Below are positions 1-7,242 of a stretch of 13,237 bases of DNA, one piece after another. The DNA comes from Akkermansiaceae bacterium. GTDB taxonomy: Bacteria; Verrucomicrobiota; Verrucomicrobiia; Verrucomicrobiales; Akkermansiaceae. A program made the position numbers and the translations under genes. Position 1 is the first letter of the stretch. Each line of letters opens with the position of its first letter. Under the pieces are notes generated by a model. The model did not search any database. It saw only the letters and a program-made list of their open reading frames with translations, and was not told the DNA's origin. Location of the stretch: assembly GCA_025457805.1 (NCBI GenBank), contig JALOTR010000010.1:1-13237 (forward strand). The letters are read 5' to 3'.

Positions 1-448
1 GCCGTTTGCCCTGAGTCCGAAACGTTATGCAAGGACGACCACGGCCGCGCACGAACTGGCCAACTCCATCATCTGCACCTCGGGCATCATCCACTATGCG
101 GATAGCCCCGATGTCTATCAGAGCCTGCCGGAAGATGTCGTGAATGTTCTGCGCGATGCCCCTGCTCGCTGGGACGAAACCCGCTGCCTGACCGCGGATC
201 CGGGCCGCATCGCCATCTTCGCCCGGCGCTCTGGAACCCGCTGGTTCATCGCTGGCATCAGCGGCTCTGAGGATGCCCAATCCTTCACTCTCGACCTCGC
301 AGCCTTCGCCATGCACCCGCGCCGGACACTCATTCATGAAGGCGATGACGCTGTCATGAAACTCATCTCCAAGTCCATCAGCACAGCCCCCCATTTTCAG
401 TATTCGATCCCGCCGCGGGGTGGGTTCGTGCTCCGTCTCGACCATTGA
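1..448 (+). CDS. GH97 family glycoside hydrolase (alpha-glucosidase/alpha-galactosidase type), C-terminal part only
   Basis: The gene enters from the left edge; about 148 C-terminal residues are visible, read in the frame that starts at base 2 and ends with TGA at 446-448. The stretch RTTTAAHELANSI, the following SGIIHYADSPDVY and the later APARWDETRCL match what I know of the conserved C-terminal part of GH97 enzymes (the SusB family). These hydrolyse alpha-glucosidic or alpha-galactosidic bonds in a calcium-dependent way, usually outside the cytoplasm. The last 80 or so residues look like the all-beta C-terminal domain (WFIAGISG, then GGFVLRL near the end). The catalytic barrel lies outside the window, so substrate and inverting versus retaining mechanism cannot be judged. 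The downstream gene is on the same strand but 126 bp away with a possible hairpin between, so cotranscription is doubtful. Confidence 0.85.
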   Translation, partial: PFALSPKRYARTTTAAHELANSIICTSGIIHYADSPDVYQSLPEDVVNVLRDAPARWDETRCLTADPGRIAIFARRSGTRWFIAGISGSEDAQSFTLDLAAFAMHPRRTLIHEGDDAVMKLISKSISTAPHFQYSIPPRGGFVLRLDH

Positions 449-454
449 ATGCCT

Positions 455-480
455 GCGTTTGGAAAACGCCGGAGATTTTT
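455..480 (+). terminator. Possible weak terminator hairpin after the GH97 gene
   Basis: GCGTTT at 455-460 pairs exactly with AAACGC at 464-469 around a three-base loop, and a run of five T follows at 476-480. The stem is short, and six bases separate it from the T-run. A competing pairing of GGAAAA (461-466) with TTTTCC (477-482) is also possible. It is rightly placed just behind the GH97 stop, but the structure is weak. Confidence 0.3.
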
Positions 481-574
481 CCGAAAAAATTTCAGTTTCC
501 CTGTCAGGTAGCCTGCGGTGGTGACACTTCCAATTGAAAGACGTCTTCCCGACAACCCTCAACCAACCCAATCC

Positions 575-3070
575 ATGAAACCCAGACAATCCAACCGTTA
601 CTTCCGTCCATCGCAGATCGCCACGCTTTTCCTGACCACCACTGCGCTCAGCTCATCTGCTATCGCAGGCGATGTTTTCTGGGATGGCTCTGCCGACAAC
701 AACTGGAACAACACCGACAACTGGGATGCAGGCCGCGTGCCTTCCAAAGCGTTTGATTTCGACAACGCGATCATCAACACGCTCACCAATTTTCCAGTCA
801 TCACAGCCACGATCGCCGCAACCCCCGCGGACATCAAAATCGGCACCGGTGGTGGCAATACGGGACGGGTGGATCACAATGCCGGCTCGGCCTCAGCGGG
901 CGATGGGAATTGGTCGGTCATCGGAGAATTCGGAGGAAACGGAACCTACAACCTTGCGGATACCAGCGCGTCCGGTGGAACTCTAACAGGCTTCGGCACG
1001 GGCAGCGGCAGTTTCACGACACAACGTCTCTATGTCTCGCGCGAAGGCACTGGTGAGATGGCGGTGAATACCTCGGGTGAAGTGAAAGTGTTCAACGACA
1101 TGTATATCGGCAATGGCGGAACCGGCACGCTCAAGTGGGACGCCGGCACCTTGAACCGGAATGGTGATGGTGGCTGGATGGTCGTCGGAAACGACGGCGG
1201 CTCGAACGATGGCAACGGCACCTTCAACATCAACGGCGGCACCATCAACGCCGCCAACGATACCATCGTGGGACTCAACAGTGGATCCACAGGAAATCTC
1301 AATCTAACAGGCGGCACCTACAATGCCGGCGGCATGTGGGTCGGCCGCGATGGCGGCACCGGCACATGGACGGTCGCTGGTGCGAACACGGTGCTCAACT
1401 CCAGCGGAGAGGTTTATGTGGGCGGAAACTCAGGCAGCTCCGGGACGCTCGAAATCAACTCCGGCACGGTTGCGCTTAACAACTGGGTCAACGTCGGTCG
1501 CGATGGTGGTACCGGCAGCCTTGAAATGACCGGCGGCTCGCTCTCGGTGGAGCGTGCATTGCGCATCGGTTTCGGAACGGGCGGCAGCGGCACACTCACC
1601 CTTTCCGGCGGCGCCCAAGTCAATGCGGCTACTGTCAGCGAGGTGGTCGTCATCGGCGGAGACAAGGGAAATGGAAGCGCCACGGTGACCGGCACAGGCA
1701 CTCTCCTCAAATCAAACGGCGAGTTTTACGTCGGCAATGATGATGACAGCGTTGGCGAACTCACGGTGAGCGGCGGAACGGTCGAGTCCGGTTCATGGTT
1801 TGGAATCGGACGCAATGGCTCCACCGGAACACTCACGATCAATGGCACCGGTGTGGTCAATCAAGGAGTCTCGGATTCCGGCACCCGCATCGAGTTGACG
1901 AATTTCAACAAGGCCACCACCGCCACGCTCAATCTGGATGGCGGCACGCTGACCACCAACGGCATCATCAGCGGCTCCACCGGAACCCGCGCGGTGTTCC
2001 TCAATGGCGGTGTGCTCAAACCGCGGATCGACAATGATTTCTTCCTGGAGGGAATGAGCAATGTCACCATCAAGGCCGGTGGCGCGCTCATCGATACCGA
2101 TTCCAAAAACATCGCCATCAACCAGTCGATGGTCGGCATTCCGGGCGATGGTGGCCTCAGCAAATCCGGTGACGGAATCCTCTATCTCAATGGCAACAAC
2201 ACCTTCAACGGAACCACCACGGTCAGTGCTGGCGAACTCGCTGGCACGGGCTCGTTGAGCGGTGCGCTTGTGGTGCAAAGCTCCGGAACCATTTCACCCG
2301 GTGATGACTTCGGCGCTTTCGCGGCGGGAAACAGCACGATTGCCGGAACATATCTTTGTGACATCGACGGCAGCGACAGTGATCGACTCAATGTCACAGG
2401 TCTGTTGGATCTATCGTCCGCGACGGATACGCTGGATTTCCTGGAATCCGGTGCCGGTGCGACGCTGCCGGTCTATGTCATCGCCAGCTATACCACGCTC
2501 ACCGGCACATTTGATTCAGTCAACAATCTGCCGCCTGGTTATTCATTAGACTATACTTACAACAGCGGAACCCAGATCGCGATCACACGTCCGCTCACCG
2601 CTTATGAAAGCTGGCTTGCCACTCATTTCCCCGGCGAGACGAACCCTGCCATCATCGGGGTCGATGCCGATCCGGATGGCGATAGCCAGCCGAACAAAGT
2701 GGAGTTCGCACTCGGTGGAACTCCGGATGACGCAGCGGACAACGCCAAGATCCATGTCCTCACAGAAGACAGCAACGATGCCGGCACGGCGAAGGAATTG
2801 CTGCTGACGATTGCCGTGCGCGACGGCGCGGGTGCAGACCCGGTCTTCGCCCCAGCATCCGGCGGCAATCCCACCGCGACGCAGGACGGCGTGACTTATA
2901 CCATCCAGGGTGGAGCGGATCTCAGCTTCACCGGCACCGTATCGGTCGTGGATCCGGTCACCACCGGCCTCGCCGCCGCGCCTGCCGGATATGAATATCG
3001 GACATTCAGTCTCGATGGCTCGGATGGACTGCCCAACAAGGGATTCCTGCGTGTGGCGATTTCTCCTTGA
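575..3070 (+). CDS. Secreted beta-helix protein with autotransporter-associated beta-strand repeat
   Basis: Likely an exported surface or extracellular protein of 831 residues. I chose ATG 575 because it directly precedes a signal peptide (basic MKPRQSNRYFR, hydrophobic core, cleavage near SSAIA|GD at about residue 31); the GTG at 518 would add 19 non-signal residues. The mature start (VFWDGSADNNWNNTDNW) is typical of such proteins. Next come about ten repeats of roughly 25 residues with a core like VGRDGGTGTLxMTGG (residues 177-431), expected to stack as a right-handed beta-helix. Residues 527-577 (KSGDGILYLNGNNTFNGTT onward) match the autotransporter-associated beta-strand repeat (PF12951/TIGR02601). 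No outer-membrane barrel or PEP-CTERM follows; the end is a module with a DPDGDSQPN acidic loop and a final GFLRVAIS strand, shared with the leucine-rich-repeat protein at 9059-11053. The function is unknown; adhesion or matrix are inferences. Confidence 0.85.
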   Translation: MKPRQSNRYFRPSQIATLFLTTTALSSSAIAGDVFWDGSADNNWNNTDNWDAGRVPSKAFDFDNAIINTLTNFPVITATIAATPADIKIGTGGGNTGRVDHNAGSASAGDGNWSVIGEFGGNGTYNLADTSASGGTLTGFGTGSGSFTTQRLYVSREGTGEMAVNTSGEVKVFNDMYIGNGGTGTLKWDAGTLNRNGDGGWMVVGNDGGSNDGNGTFNINGGTINAANDTIVGLNSGSTGNLNLTGGTYNAGGMWVGRDGGTGTWTVAGANTVLNSSGEVYVGGNSGSSGTLEINSGTVALNNWVNVGRDGGTGSLEMTGGSLSVERALRIGFGTGGSGTLTLSGGAQVNAATVSEVVVIGGDKGNGSATVTGTGTLLKSNGEFYVGNDDDSVGELTVSGGTVESGSWFGIGRNGSTGTLTINGTGVVNQGVSDSGTRIELTNFNKATTATLNLDGGTLTTNGIISGSTGTRAVFLNGGVLKPRIDNDFFLEGMSNVTIKAGGALIDTDSKNIAINQSMVGIPGDGGLSKSGDGILYLNGNNTFNGTTTVSAGELAGTGSLSGALVVQSSGTISPGDDFGAFAAGNSTIAGTYLCDIDGSDSDRLNVTGLLDLSSATDTLDFLESGAGATLPVYVIASYTTLTGTFDSVNNLPPGYSLDYTYNSGTQIAITRPLTAYESWLATHFPGETNPAIIGVDADPDGDSQPNKVEFALGGTPDDAADNAKIHVLTEDSNDAGTAKELLLTIAVRDGAGADPVFAPASGGNPTATQDGVTYTIQGGADLSFTGTVSVVDPVTTGLAAAPAGYEYRTFSLDGSDGLPNKGFLRVAISP
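1103..1867 (+). repeat. Array of about ten 75-bp coding repeats (25-residue beta-helix rungs)
   Basis: Repeat cores start near 1103, 1181, 1265, 1340, 1415, 1490, 1565, 1649, 1727 and 1802, so the period is close to 75 bp with a few longer units. Each encodes a hydrophobic-V/I-G start, a Gly/Asp/Ser-rich turn and a GTLxIxGG-like strand. The copies at about 1340 and 1490 are also close at the DNA level (VGRDGGTG in both). The array is wholly inside the coding frame and keeps phase, so it is a protein repeat and not a non-coding array. Confidence 0.8.
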
Positions 3071-3088
3071 ATCCGGTCACGCGGGCGA

Positions 3089-3116
3089 TTCAACCTTTGC
3101 TCGCATCTTGTATCCG
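3089..3116 (+). promoter_or_regulatory. Weak candidate promoter for the halogenase gene
   Basis: TTCAAC at 3089-3094 and TATCCG at 3111-3116 are separated by 16 bases, upstream of the halogenase ATG at 3164. Both boxes match the sigma-70 consensus poorly. I list it because its spacing equals that of the better candidates before nrdR and the ABC-F gene. Confidence 0.2.
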
Positions 3117-3163
3117 GGGCTTCCGCCCTGTGAAGCACCCAACTTCACATTTCCATCCAAGCC

Positions 3164-4660
3164 ATGATCCAGAGTATCGTCGTCCTCGGCGCAGGCAGCG
3201 CGGGCCTCATTGCCGCTTTGTCCCTGAAGAAAAAGATCCCTCAACTGCGAGTCACCATCGTCCGAAGTCCTGACATCGGAGTGATCGGTGTGGGGGAGGG
3301 GACGACTCCGAATTTCCCTCGTCACATCTTCGAGTATCTCGGCATCTCCCGCCGGCGCTTCTATGAACTCGCGGAGCCGACCTGGAAGCTGGGCATTCGT
3401 TTCCTCTGGGGCTCGCGCGGCCGCTTCGATTACACGTTTGGCAAACAAATGGACAGCCACTGGGCGGATCTGCCAAGGCCCAATGGATTCTATTGCGACG
3501 ATGAGTTTTCCTCGGTCGATGAGCCCGCCGCCTTGATGCGTGAGGGCATGGTGTTCCCTCGCCAGTCCGGTGGCGCACCTGACATCAAGCCGTGGCACGC
3601 CTTCCACATCGAAAACGAAAAATTCGTGGCCATGTTGGAAACGATCGCCCGTGAGGCAGGGGTGGAATTCATCGACGGGCGGGTGGACCACACGGAAGCC
3701 GGGCCGGAGGGGATCGCCGCCCTTCACTTGGAGGATGGCCGCCGGGTCGCAGCGGATTTTTTCGTGGATGCGAGCGGTTTCCGCAGTGAGTTGATGGGCA
3801 AGGCGCTGGGTGAGCCTTTCGAGGATTTCCGCCGCACGCTGTTCTGCGATCGCGCGGTGGTGGGCGGTTGGTCACGCGGGGAGGAGCCGATCCTTCCCTA
3901 CACCACAGCCGAACAGATGGACGCGGGATGGTGTTGGCAGATCGAACACGAACATCATATCAATCGAGGTTATGTCTATTCCTCGGATTTCATTTCGGAT
4001 GAAGATGCGGCTGCCGAGTTCAAACGCAAGAATCCCAAAACACCTGACTCGCCGCGGGTCGTGAAATTCCGCAGCGGATGTTACAAGCGCATGTGGGTCG
4101 GCAATGTGGTGGCCATCGGGAATGCCGGCGGCTTCGTCGAGCCACTCGAAGCGACTGCGCTGATGATTGTTTGTTCGCATTGCCAGACGATGGTGGACTT
4201 CCTGCTCCACTGCCAACTGGAGCCCACGCCCTCCATGCGCGATCTATACAACGATCTCACCCGTGCGACCTGGCACGACATCCGTGATTTCCTCGGTCTT
4301 CACTACAAGCTCAACACGGCGCTGGACACACCGTTCTGGCAGCATTGCCGGAAGGAAACCGATCTCTCAGGCATTCAGGCGATGCTGGATTTTTATCAGG
4401 AAAACGGGCCCACCGGCTTCTGCCGTTATCGCATGCCTCGCAGCCAGAGTGATTTCGGGATCGAAGGATACTTCGTCATGCTGGTGGGAAACCAGGCACC
4501 GCACCGCAGGAAATTGCAGCCCACACCGGATGAACTGGCCCGCTGGCAAGCACACCGCGCCGCCCACATTGCGAGTGCCAAGCGCGGGATCCCGGTCAAG
4601 GAAGCCCTCCAATACGTCCGCCATCCCGGATGGAAATGGAACGAAGAGATTCCGCGGTGA
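3164..4660 (+). CDS. Flavin-dependent halogenase, tryptophan-halogenase family (PF04820), substrate unknown
   Basis: 498 residues, near the family's usual 500-540. These enzymes use FADH2, O2 and chloride or bromide to make HOX, which a lysine relays to an electron-rich aromatic ring. Visible are the FAD-binding GAGSAG (9-14), VGEGTTP (43-49), Lys75 in TWKLGIRF, which by my alignment from memory sits where PrnA has catalytic Lys79, an FAD-family DASGFRS (202-208), and GNAGGFVEPLEA (319-330) with Glu329 at the second active-site position. Two departures from characterised tryptophan halogenases: the WxWxIP motif reads WCWQIE (256-261), and Ala330 follows Glu329 where PrnA has Ser. The ATG at 3164 puts the nucleotide-binding strand at the very N-terminus, as expected. 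There is no signal peptide, no flavin reductase and no biosynthetic gene cluster nearby. The family is certain; halogenating activity and substrate are not. Confidence 0.9.
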   Translation: MIQSIVVLGAGSAGLIAALSLKKKIPQLRVTIVRSPDIGVIGVGEGTTPNFPRHIFEYLGISRRRFYELAEPTWKLGIRFLWGSRGRFDYTFGKQMDSHWADLPRPNGFYCDDEFSSVDEPAALMREGMVFPRQSGGAPDIKPWHAFHIENEKFVAMLETIAREAGVEFIDGRVDHTEAGPEGIAALHLEDGRRVAADFFVDASGFRSELMGKALGEPFEDFRRTLFCDRAVVGGWSRGEEPILPYTTAEQMDAGWCWQIEHEHHINRGYVYSSDFISDEDAAAEFKRKNPKTPDSPRVVKFRSGCYKRMWVGNVVAIGNAGGFVEPLEATALMIVCSHCQTMVDFLLHCQLEPTPSMRDLYNDLTRATWHDIRDFLGLHYKLNTALDTPFWQHCRKETDLSGIQAMLDFYQENGPTGFCRYRMPRSQSDFGIEGYFVMLVGNQAPHRRKLQPTPDELARWQAHRAAHIASAKRGIPVKEALQYVRHPGWKWNEEIPR

Positions 4661-4669
4661 ATCTGTGGT

Positions 4670-4684
4670 TGGAGTTCAACTCCA
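4670..4684. repeat. Short inverted repeat between convergent stop codons
   Basis: TGGAG TTCAA CTCCA forms a 5-bp stem (up to 7 bp around one base) and lies between the halogenase stop (4658-4660) and the xylanase stop (4685-4687, reverse). No T-run follows on either strand. It could act as a weak bidirectional terminator, or be chance. Confidence 0.3.
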
Positions 4685-5911
4685 TCATTCATCTCCCGCT
4701 GGAGCAGTGGCTTCTGCGAGTTTCAGCACCTCAAAGAAGGCGGGTTTGGGTTTGAAATTTCTATCAAAGAGCAAGGGGTGATTGGTGCGGCCGCGGATGG
4801 GGAAGTGGTTGAGCCAGGTGTGGCCATCATACAGGCCCCAGAAGGTGACGCGGGTGATGGACTTGCGGTGACGCAGGTATATGGCGAAGAGATCTGCGTA
4901 ACGTTGGGCAAGCTTTTGCTGGATCTCGGCGGGAAGGCCTCCGGTGTAGGGATTGAGGGAGGGATCGGATTTTTCCCGGCGGTTGATATCGGCAATGCCG
5001 GCCGGCCCGTAGGAGGGCAGGACATCGACATCGAGTTCCGTGATGATCACTTTGAGGCCGAGCGCGGCGAAGTCCTTGATGGTTTGCTCCACTTGTTCGT
5101 TGGAAGGTTCATCGAGTTGGAAATGCGATTGGGTTCCCACGCCATCGATGGGCACGCCACGATCAAGCAAGCCACGCAGAAGCTTGACGCAATTTGCCCG
5201 CTTGCGGGGGTCTTCGAGCCCGTAGTCGTTATAGTATAACTCCGCATTGGGATCCGCCTCTTTGGCGAAACGGAAGGCGTGATCGATGAAATCCTCGCCG
5301 ATGATTTCTTTCCATGGCGAATCGCGCAACGGATCGGATCCGCCATCGGAGAGGGCCTCGTTGACGACATCCCAGCCTTTGACCTTGCCCTTGTAGTGGC
5401 CTGCGACGGCCTGGATGTGTTCGCGCATGCGGGCGAGGAGTTGATCGCGGGTTGCTGGTTTTCCTGATTCACCCTCAAAAACCCAGTCCGGAGTCTGGCT
5501 GTGCCAAACGAGGGCATGGCCGATGAGTTTCATTCCATGTTTGCTGGCGTATTCCACATAGGCATCCGCATCGCGGAAGTTGAAGACGCCGGGCCAGGGA
5601 TGCAGCGATTGCCATTTCATCTCATTCTCCGCGGTGACCGATGAGAAGTGCCGTGCGGCGAAGTCGCTGCTGGCGGCATCCATGCCATTGACCTGCCGGC
5701 TGCTGAGTGCCACGCCGATGAGGAAATCATCTGCAAAGGCATCGCGGAGGGTGCTTGCGGGCTTGTCATTCGGTCCCGGCACGATGGGAGCGGCGGATGC
5801 TTTCGCAGGATCCGGCGGCGCCGCCTCGTCTTCCGCTGCGCTGCTGATCCCTGAGGAAAGGGTGAGAAATACACAGAACACCGGGATCCAGCGGGACAGA
5901 TTCACAAACAT
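4685..5911 (-). CDS. Secreted endo-1,4-beta-xylanase, GH10
   Basis: 408 residues. Retaining hydrolase of internal beta-1,4-xylosidic bonds in xylan. Residues 1-26 are a signal peptide (hydrophobic core WIPVFCVFLTLSSG, cleavage near SSAA|ED), followed by a Pro/Ala-rich linker to about 53 and one GH10 barrel to about 398. Family marks: TAENEMKW (93-100), GHALVWHSQTPDW (131-143), WDVVNEAL with acid/base Glu185, QSHFQLD (261-267), ITELDVD with nucleophile Glu292, and WGLYDGHTWL (358-367). All key residues are present and no carbohydrate-binding module is attached. The start is set by the signal peptide. It converges with the halogenase gene, with 24 bp between stops, and diverges from nrdR across 179 bp, so it is probably transcribed alone. 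Periplasmic, outer-membrane or fully extracellular location cannot be told from the sequence. Confidence 0.95.
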   Translation of the reverse strand: MFVNLSRWIPVFCVFLTLSSGISSAAEDEAAPPDPAKASAAPIVPGPNDKPASTLRDAFADDFLIGVALSSRQVNGMDAASSDFAARHFSSVTAENEMKWQSLHPWPGVFNFRDADAYVEYASKHGMKLIGHALVWHSQTPDWVFEGESGKPATRDQLLARMREHIQAVAGHYKGKVKGWDVVNEALSDGGSDPLRDSPWKEIIGEDFIDHAFRFAKEADPNAELYYNDYGLEDPRKRANCVKLLRGLLDRGVPIDGVGTQSHFQLDEPSNEQVEQTIKDFAALGLKVIITELDVDVLPSYGPAGIADINRREKSDPSLNPYTGGLPAEIQQKLAQRYADLFAIYLRHRKSITRVTFWGLYDGHTWLNHFPIRGRTNHPLLFDRNFKPKPAFFEVLKLAEATAPAGDE

Positions 5912-5919
5912 GGATCACT

Positions 5920-5947
5920 TACGTACTGCCGGATTTTGTTAGAGCAA
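5920..5947 (-). promoter_or_regulatory. Weak candidate promoter for the GH10 xylanase
   Basis: Read on the minus strand, TTGCTC (5947-5942) and TACGTA (5925-5920) are 16 bases apart. Transcription would start only one to three bases before the ATG at 5911, giving a nearly leaderless mRNA. Only the -35 half resembles consensus. Confidence 0.25.
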
Positions 5948-6035
5948 CGGCTTTCGTGTGGGGCATTCTAAAAACAAATGCTTCACGATACCCGACCATT
6001 TGTGGCCAACTACTAAATCTGCCATAGTTTTCCGG

Positions 6036-6063
6036 TTGACGCTACCAGTGGTATGGGTAAGAT
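6036..6063 (+). promoter_or_regulatory. Sigma-70-like promoter of nrdR
   Basis: TTGACG at 6036-6041, a 16-base spacer and TAAGAT at 6058-6063 give a good match to both sigma-70 hexamers. A start near 6070 would leave a leader of about 20 bases before the ATG at 6091. I see no convincing pair of NrdR boxes here, so autoregulation is not supported. Confidence 0.5.
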
Positions 6064-6090
6064 CGCAGCCGTTGTTCCCCACCGGCCTTC

Positions 6091-6582
6091 ATGCGTTGCG
6101 TCCAATGCGGCTCCCAGAAAGACAAAGTCCTCGACTCCAGGTCCTCCAAAGATGGGACCACGATTCGTCGTCGTCGGGAATGCTTGCAGTGTGGCTACCG
6201 TTACACGACCTACGAGCAGATCGAGCGCACCGAGCTGCGCGTGGTGAAGCGCGATGGCACGCGCGAGGCGCTCAACCGCGAGAAGCTGATGAGCGGCCTG
6301 GTCAAAGCCTGCGAAAAACGGCCCGTGCCGATGGACCGGCTCGACCGCGCGGTGGAGGAAATTCTAACAGAGCTTCACAAGGACCACCTCAGCGAGGTTC
6401 CCTCCAACATCATCGGCACGAAGGTGATGGACAAGCTGCACCAGATCGATCCGGTGGCGTATGTGCGCTACGTTTCGGTTTACCGGCAGTTCGACGATGT
6501 GAACGAGTTCATCCAGGAGATCCAATCGCTGTCCCGGCGAGCGACTCGTGATCCCTTCCAGCGCAAACTTTTCAAAGATTGA
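6091..6582 (+). CDS. nrdR: Transcriptional regulator NrdR (ribonucleotide reductase repressor)
   Basis: 163 residues, the usual NrdR size. NrdR is a nucleotide-sensing repressor that binds NrdR boxes before ribonucleotide reductase genes and shuts them down when dATP occupies its ATP-cone. The N-terminal zinc ribbon is intact: Cys3-x2-Cys6 and Cys31-x2-Cys34, with the basic stretch RRRREC before the second pair. The ATP-cone begins at VVKRDGTRE (about 51-59) and runs to about YRQFDDV near residue 135. The ATG at 6091 gives the standard MRCxxC start. No ribonucleotide reductase gene lies in the window, so the targets are elsewhere. The next gene follows on the same strand after 72 bp and could be cotranscribed. 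Confidence 0.97.
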   Translation: MRCVQCGSQKDKVLDSRSSKDGTTIRRRRECLQCGYRYTTYEQIERTELRVVKRDGTREALNREKLMSGLVKACEKRPVPMDRLDRAVEEILTELHKDHLSEVPSNIIGTKVMDKLHQIDPVAYVRYVSVYRQFDDVNEFIQEIQSLSRRATRDPFQRKLFKD

Positions 6583-6654
6583 TTTTTTCCAGCCAGCCAA
6601 GCAGTTCCCCCTGAAACCCCAGACTCTCATTCCGCACCGGCCCATTCCTTTTCT

Positions 6655-7227
6655 GTGATTTCCCTCATCGGCAACCGCCCCGCCTTACAAATCGGACGCT
6701 ATCAAGTGATCGACTACGACACTGCGTGGCTGGACGATGCCTTGCGCCGGGCAGCAAGGGCGGCGGATCATGAGGATTTCCCGTTCGTGGAGGATATCCG
6801 GAATGGGATCGAGCAGTATTTGGAAACCAAGTGCCCGCTCAAGTTGCTGCATCTGGACGATCTGTATGACCGCATGCGCAAGATGCTGGTGAAGATCGGC
6901 TGCGTGAAGATCGCGGAGAAACTGGAGCCGCTCGCGCCGCCGGTGACGGTCTCGCTGGTGCGGGCCGCGATGGAGGCGGGCAATGGTTTCGAACTGGCAT
7001 TCTTCGAGACCCTGCGCAGCGAGCTGGCGGACCTGCGGTCGGCAGGAGCGGAGGAAATCCGCTTCACCGGCCTCAAGGAAAGCACCTTGATCCTGCGCGG
7101 GACTTCCAAGTGGAACAAACAATGCTCGGTGCTTCTCTCCGAGATCGAGGCTTTCATCCAGGCATGGGATCGCGAGCAGCCGACCGACGAGCGCCCCCTG
7201 CGCCTCTGCATGGAAAGCGGCGGCTGA
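6655..7227 (+). CDS. Unrecognised 190-residue protein downstream of nrdR, possible ATP-cone-like N-terminus
   Basis: I do not recognise a named family. The frame opens with GTG at 6655 (MISLIGNRPALQIG). It is probably real: it follows nrdR on the same strand, ends 15 bp before the stop of a convergent gene, and has ordinary amphipathic composition. There is no signal peptide and no membrane segment, so it should be cytoplasmic. Residues 16-92 follow the ATP-cone order of elements seen in NrdR: a short strand (YQVIDYD), a helix (WLDDALRRAARAAD), a helix (FVEDIRNGIEQYL) and LDDLYDRMRKMLVKIGCVKIAEKL. The VxKRDG nucleotide signature is missing, so dNTP binding is doubtful. Residues 98-170 look alpha/beta (IRFTGLKESTLIL between helices). 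The neighbouring gene makes a role near nucleotide metabolism conceivable; this is inference only. Confidence 0.75.
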   Translation: MISLIGNRPALQIGRYQVIDYDTAWLDDALRRAARAADHEDFPFVEDIRNGIEQYLETKCPLKLLHLDDLYDRMRKMLVKIGCVKIAEKLEPLAPPVTVSLVRAAMEAGNGFELAFFETLRSELADLRSAGAEEIRFTGLKESTLILRGTSKWNKQCSVLLSEIEAFIQAWDREQPTDERPLRLCMESGG

Positions 7228-7242
7228 TTTTTCCCGGACTTG

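Noticed and set aside
518..574. GTG at 518 as the start of the beta-helix protein
   Set aside because: It adds 19 residues that do not form part of a signal peptide, while ATG 575 starts a normal one.
1103..1867. Regular repeats of about 75 bp that could be taken for a CRISPR or satellite array
   Set aside because: The units keep one reading frame, vary at the DNA level and encode a conserved beta-helix pattern; there are no identical repeats with unique spacers.
1793..2278. Antisense open frame of 161 codons inside the beta-helix gene
   Set aside because: It mirrors the sense codons of a GC-rich repeat gene, has no recognisable motif, and the sense frame is well supported.
3000..3070. PEP-CTERM, LPXTG or autotransporter barrel at the end of the beta-helix protein
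   Set aside because: There is no PEP motif with hydrophobic helix and Arg tail, no LPXTG, and no amphipathic barrel strands.
3077..3727. Antisense open frame of 216 codons over the start of the halogenase gene
   Set aside because: It covers the conserved FAD-binding and lysine motifs of the halogenase on the other strand and shows no family features of its own.
5912..6090. NrdR boxes in the nrdR/xylanase intergenic region
   Set aside because: No pair of palindromic elements like the known NrdR box consensus could be found by eye.
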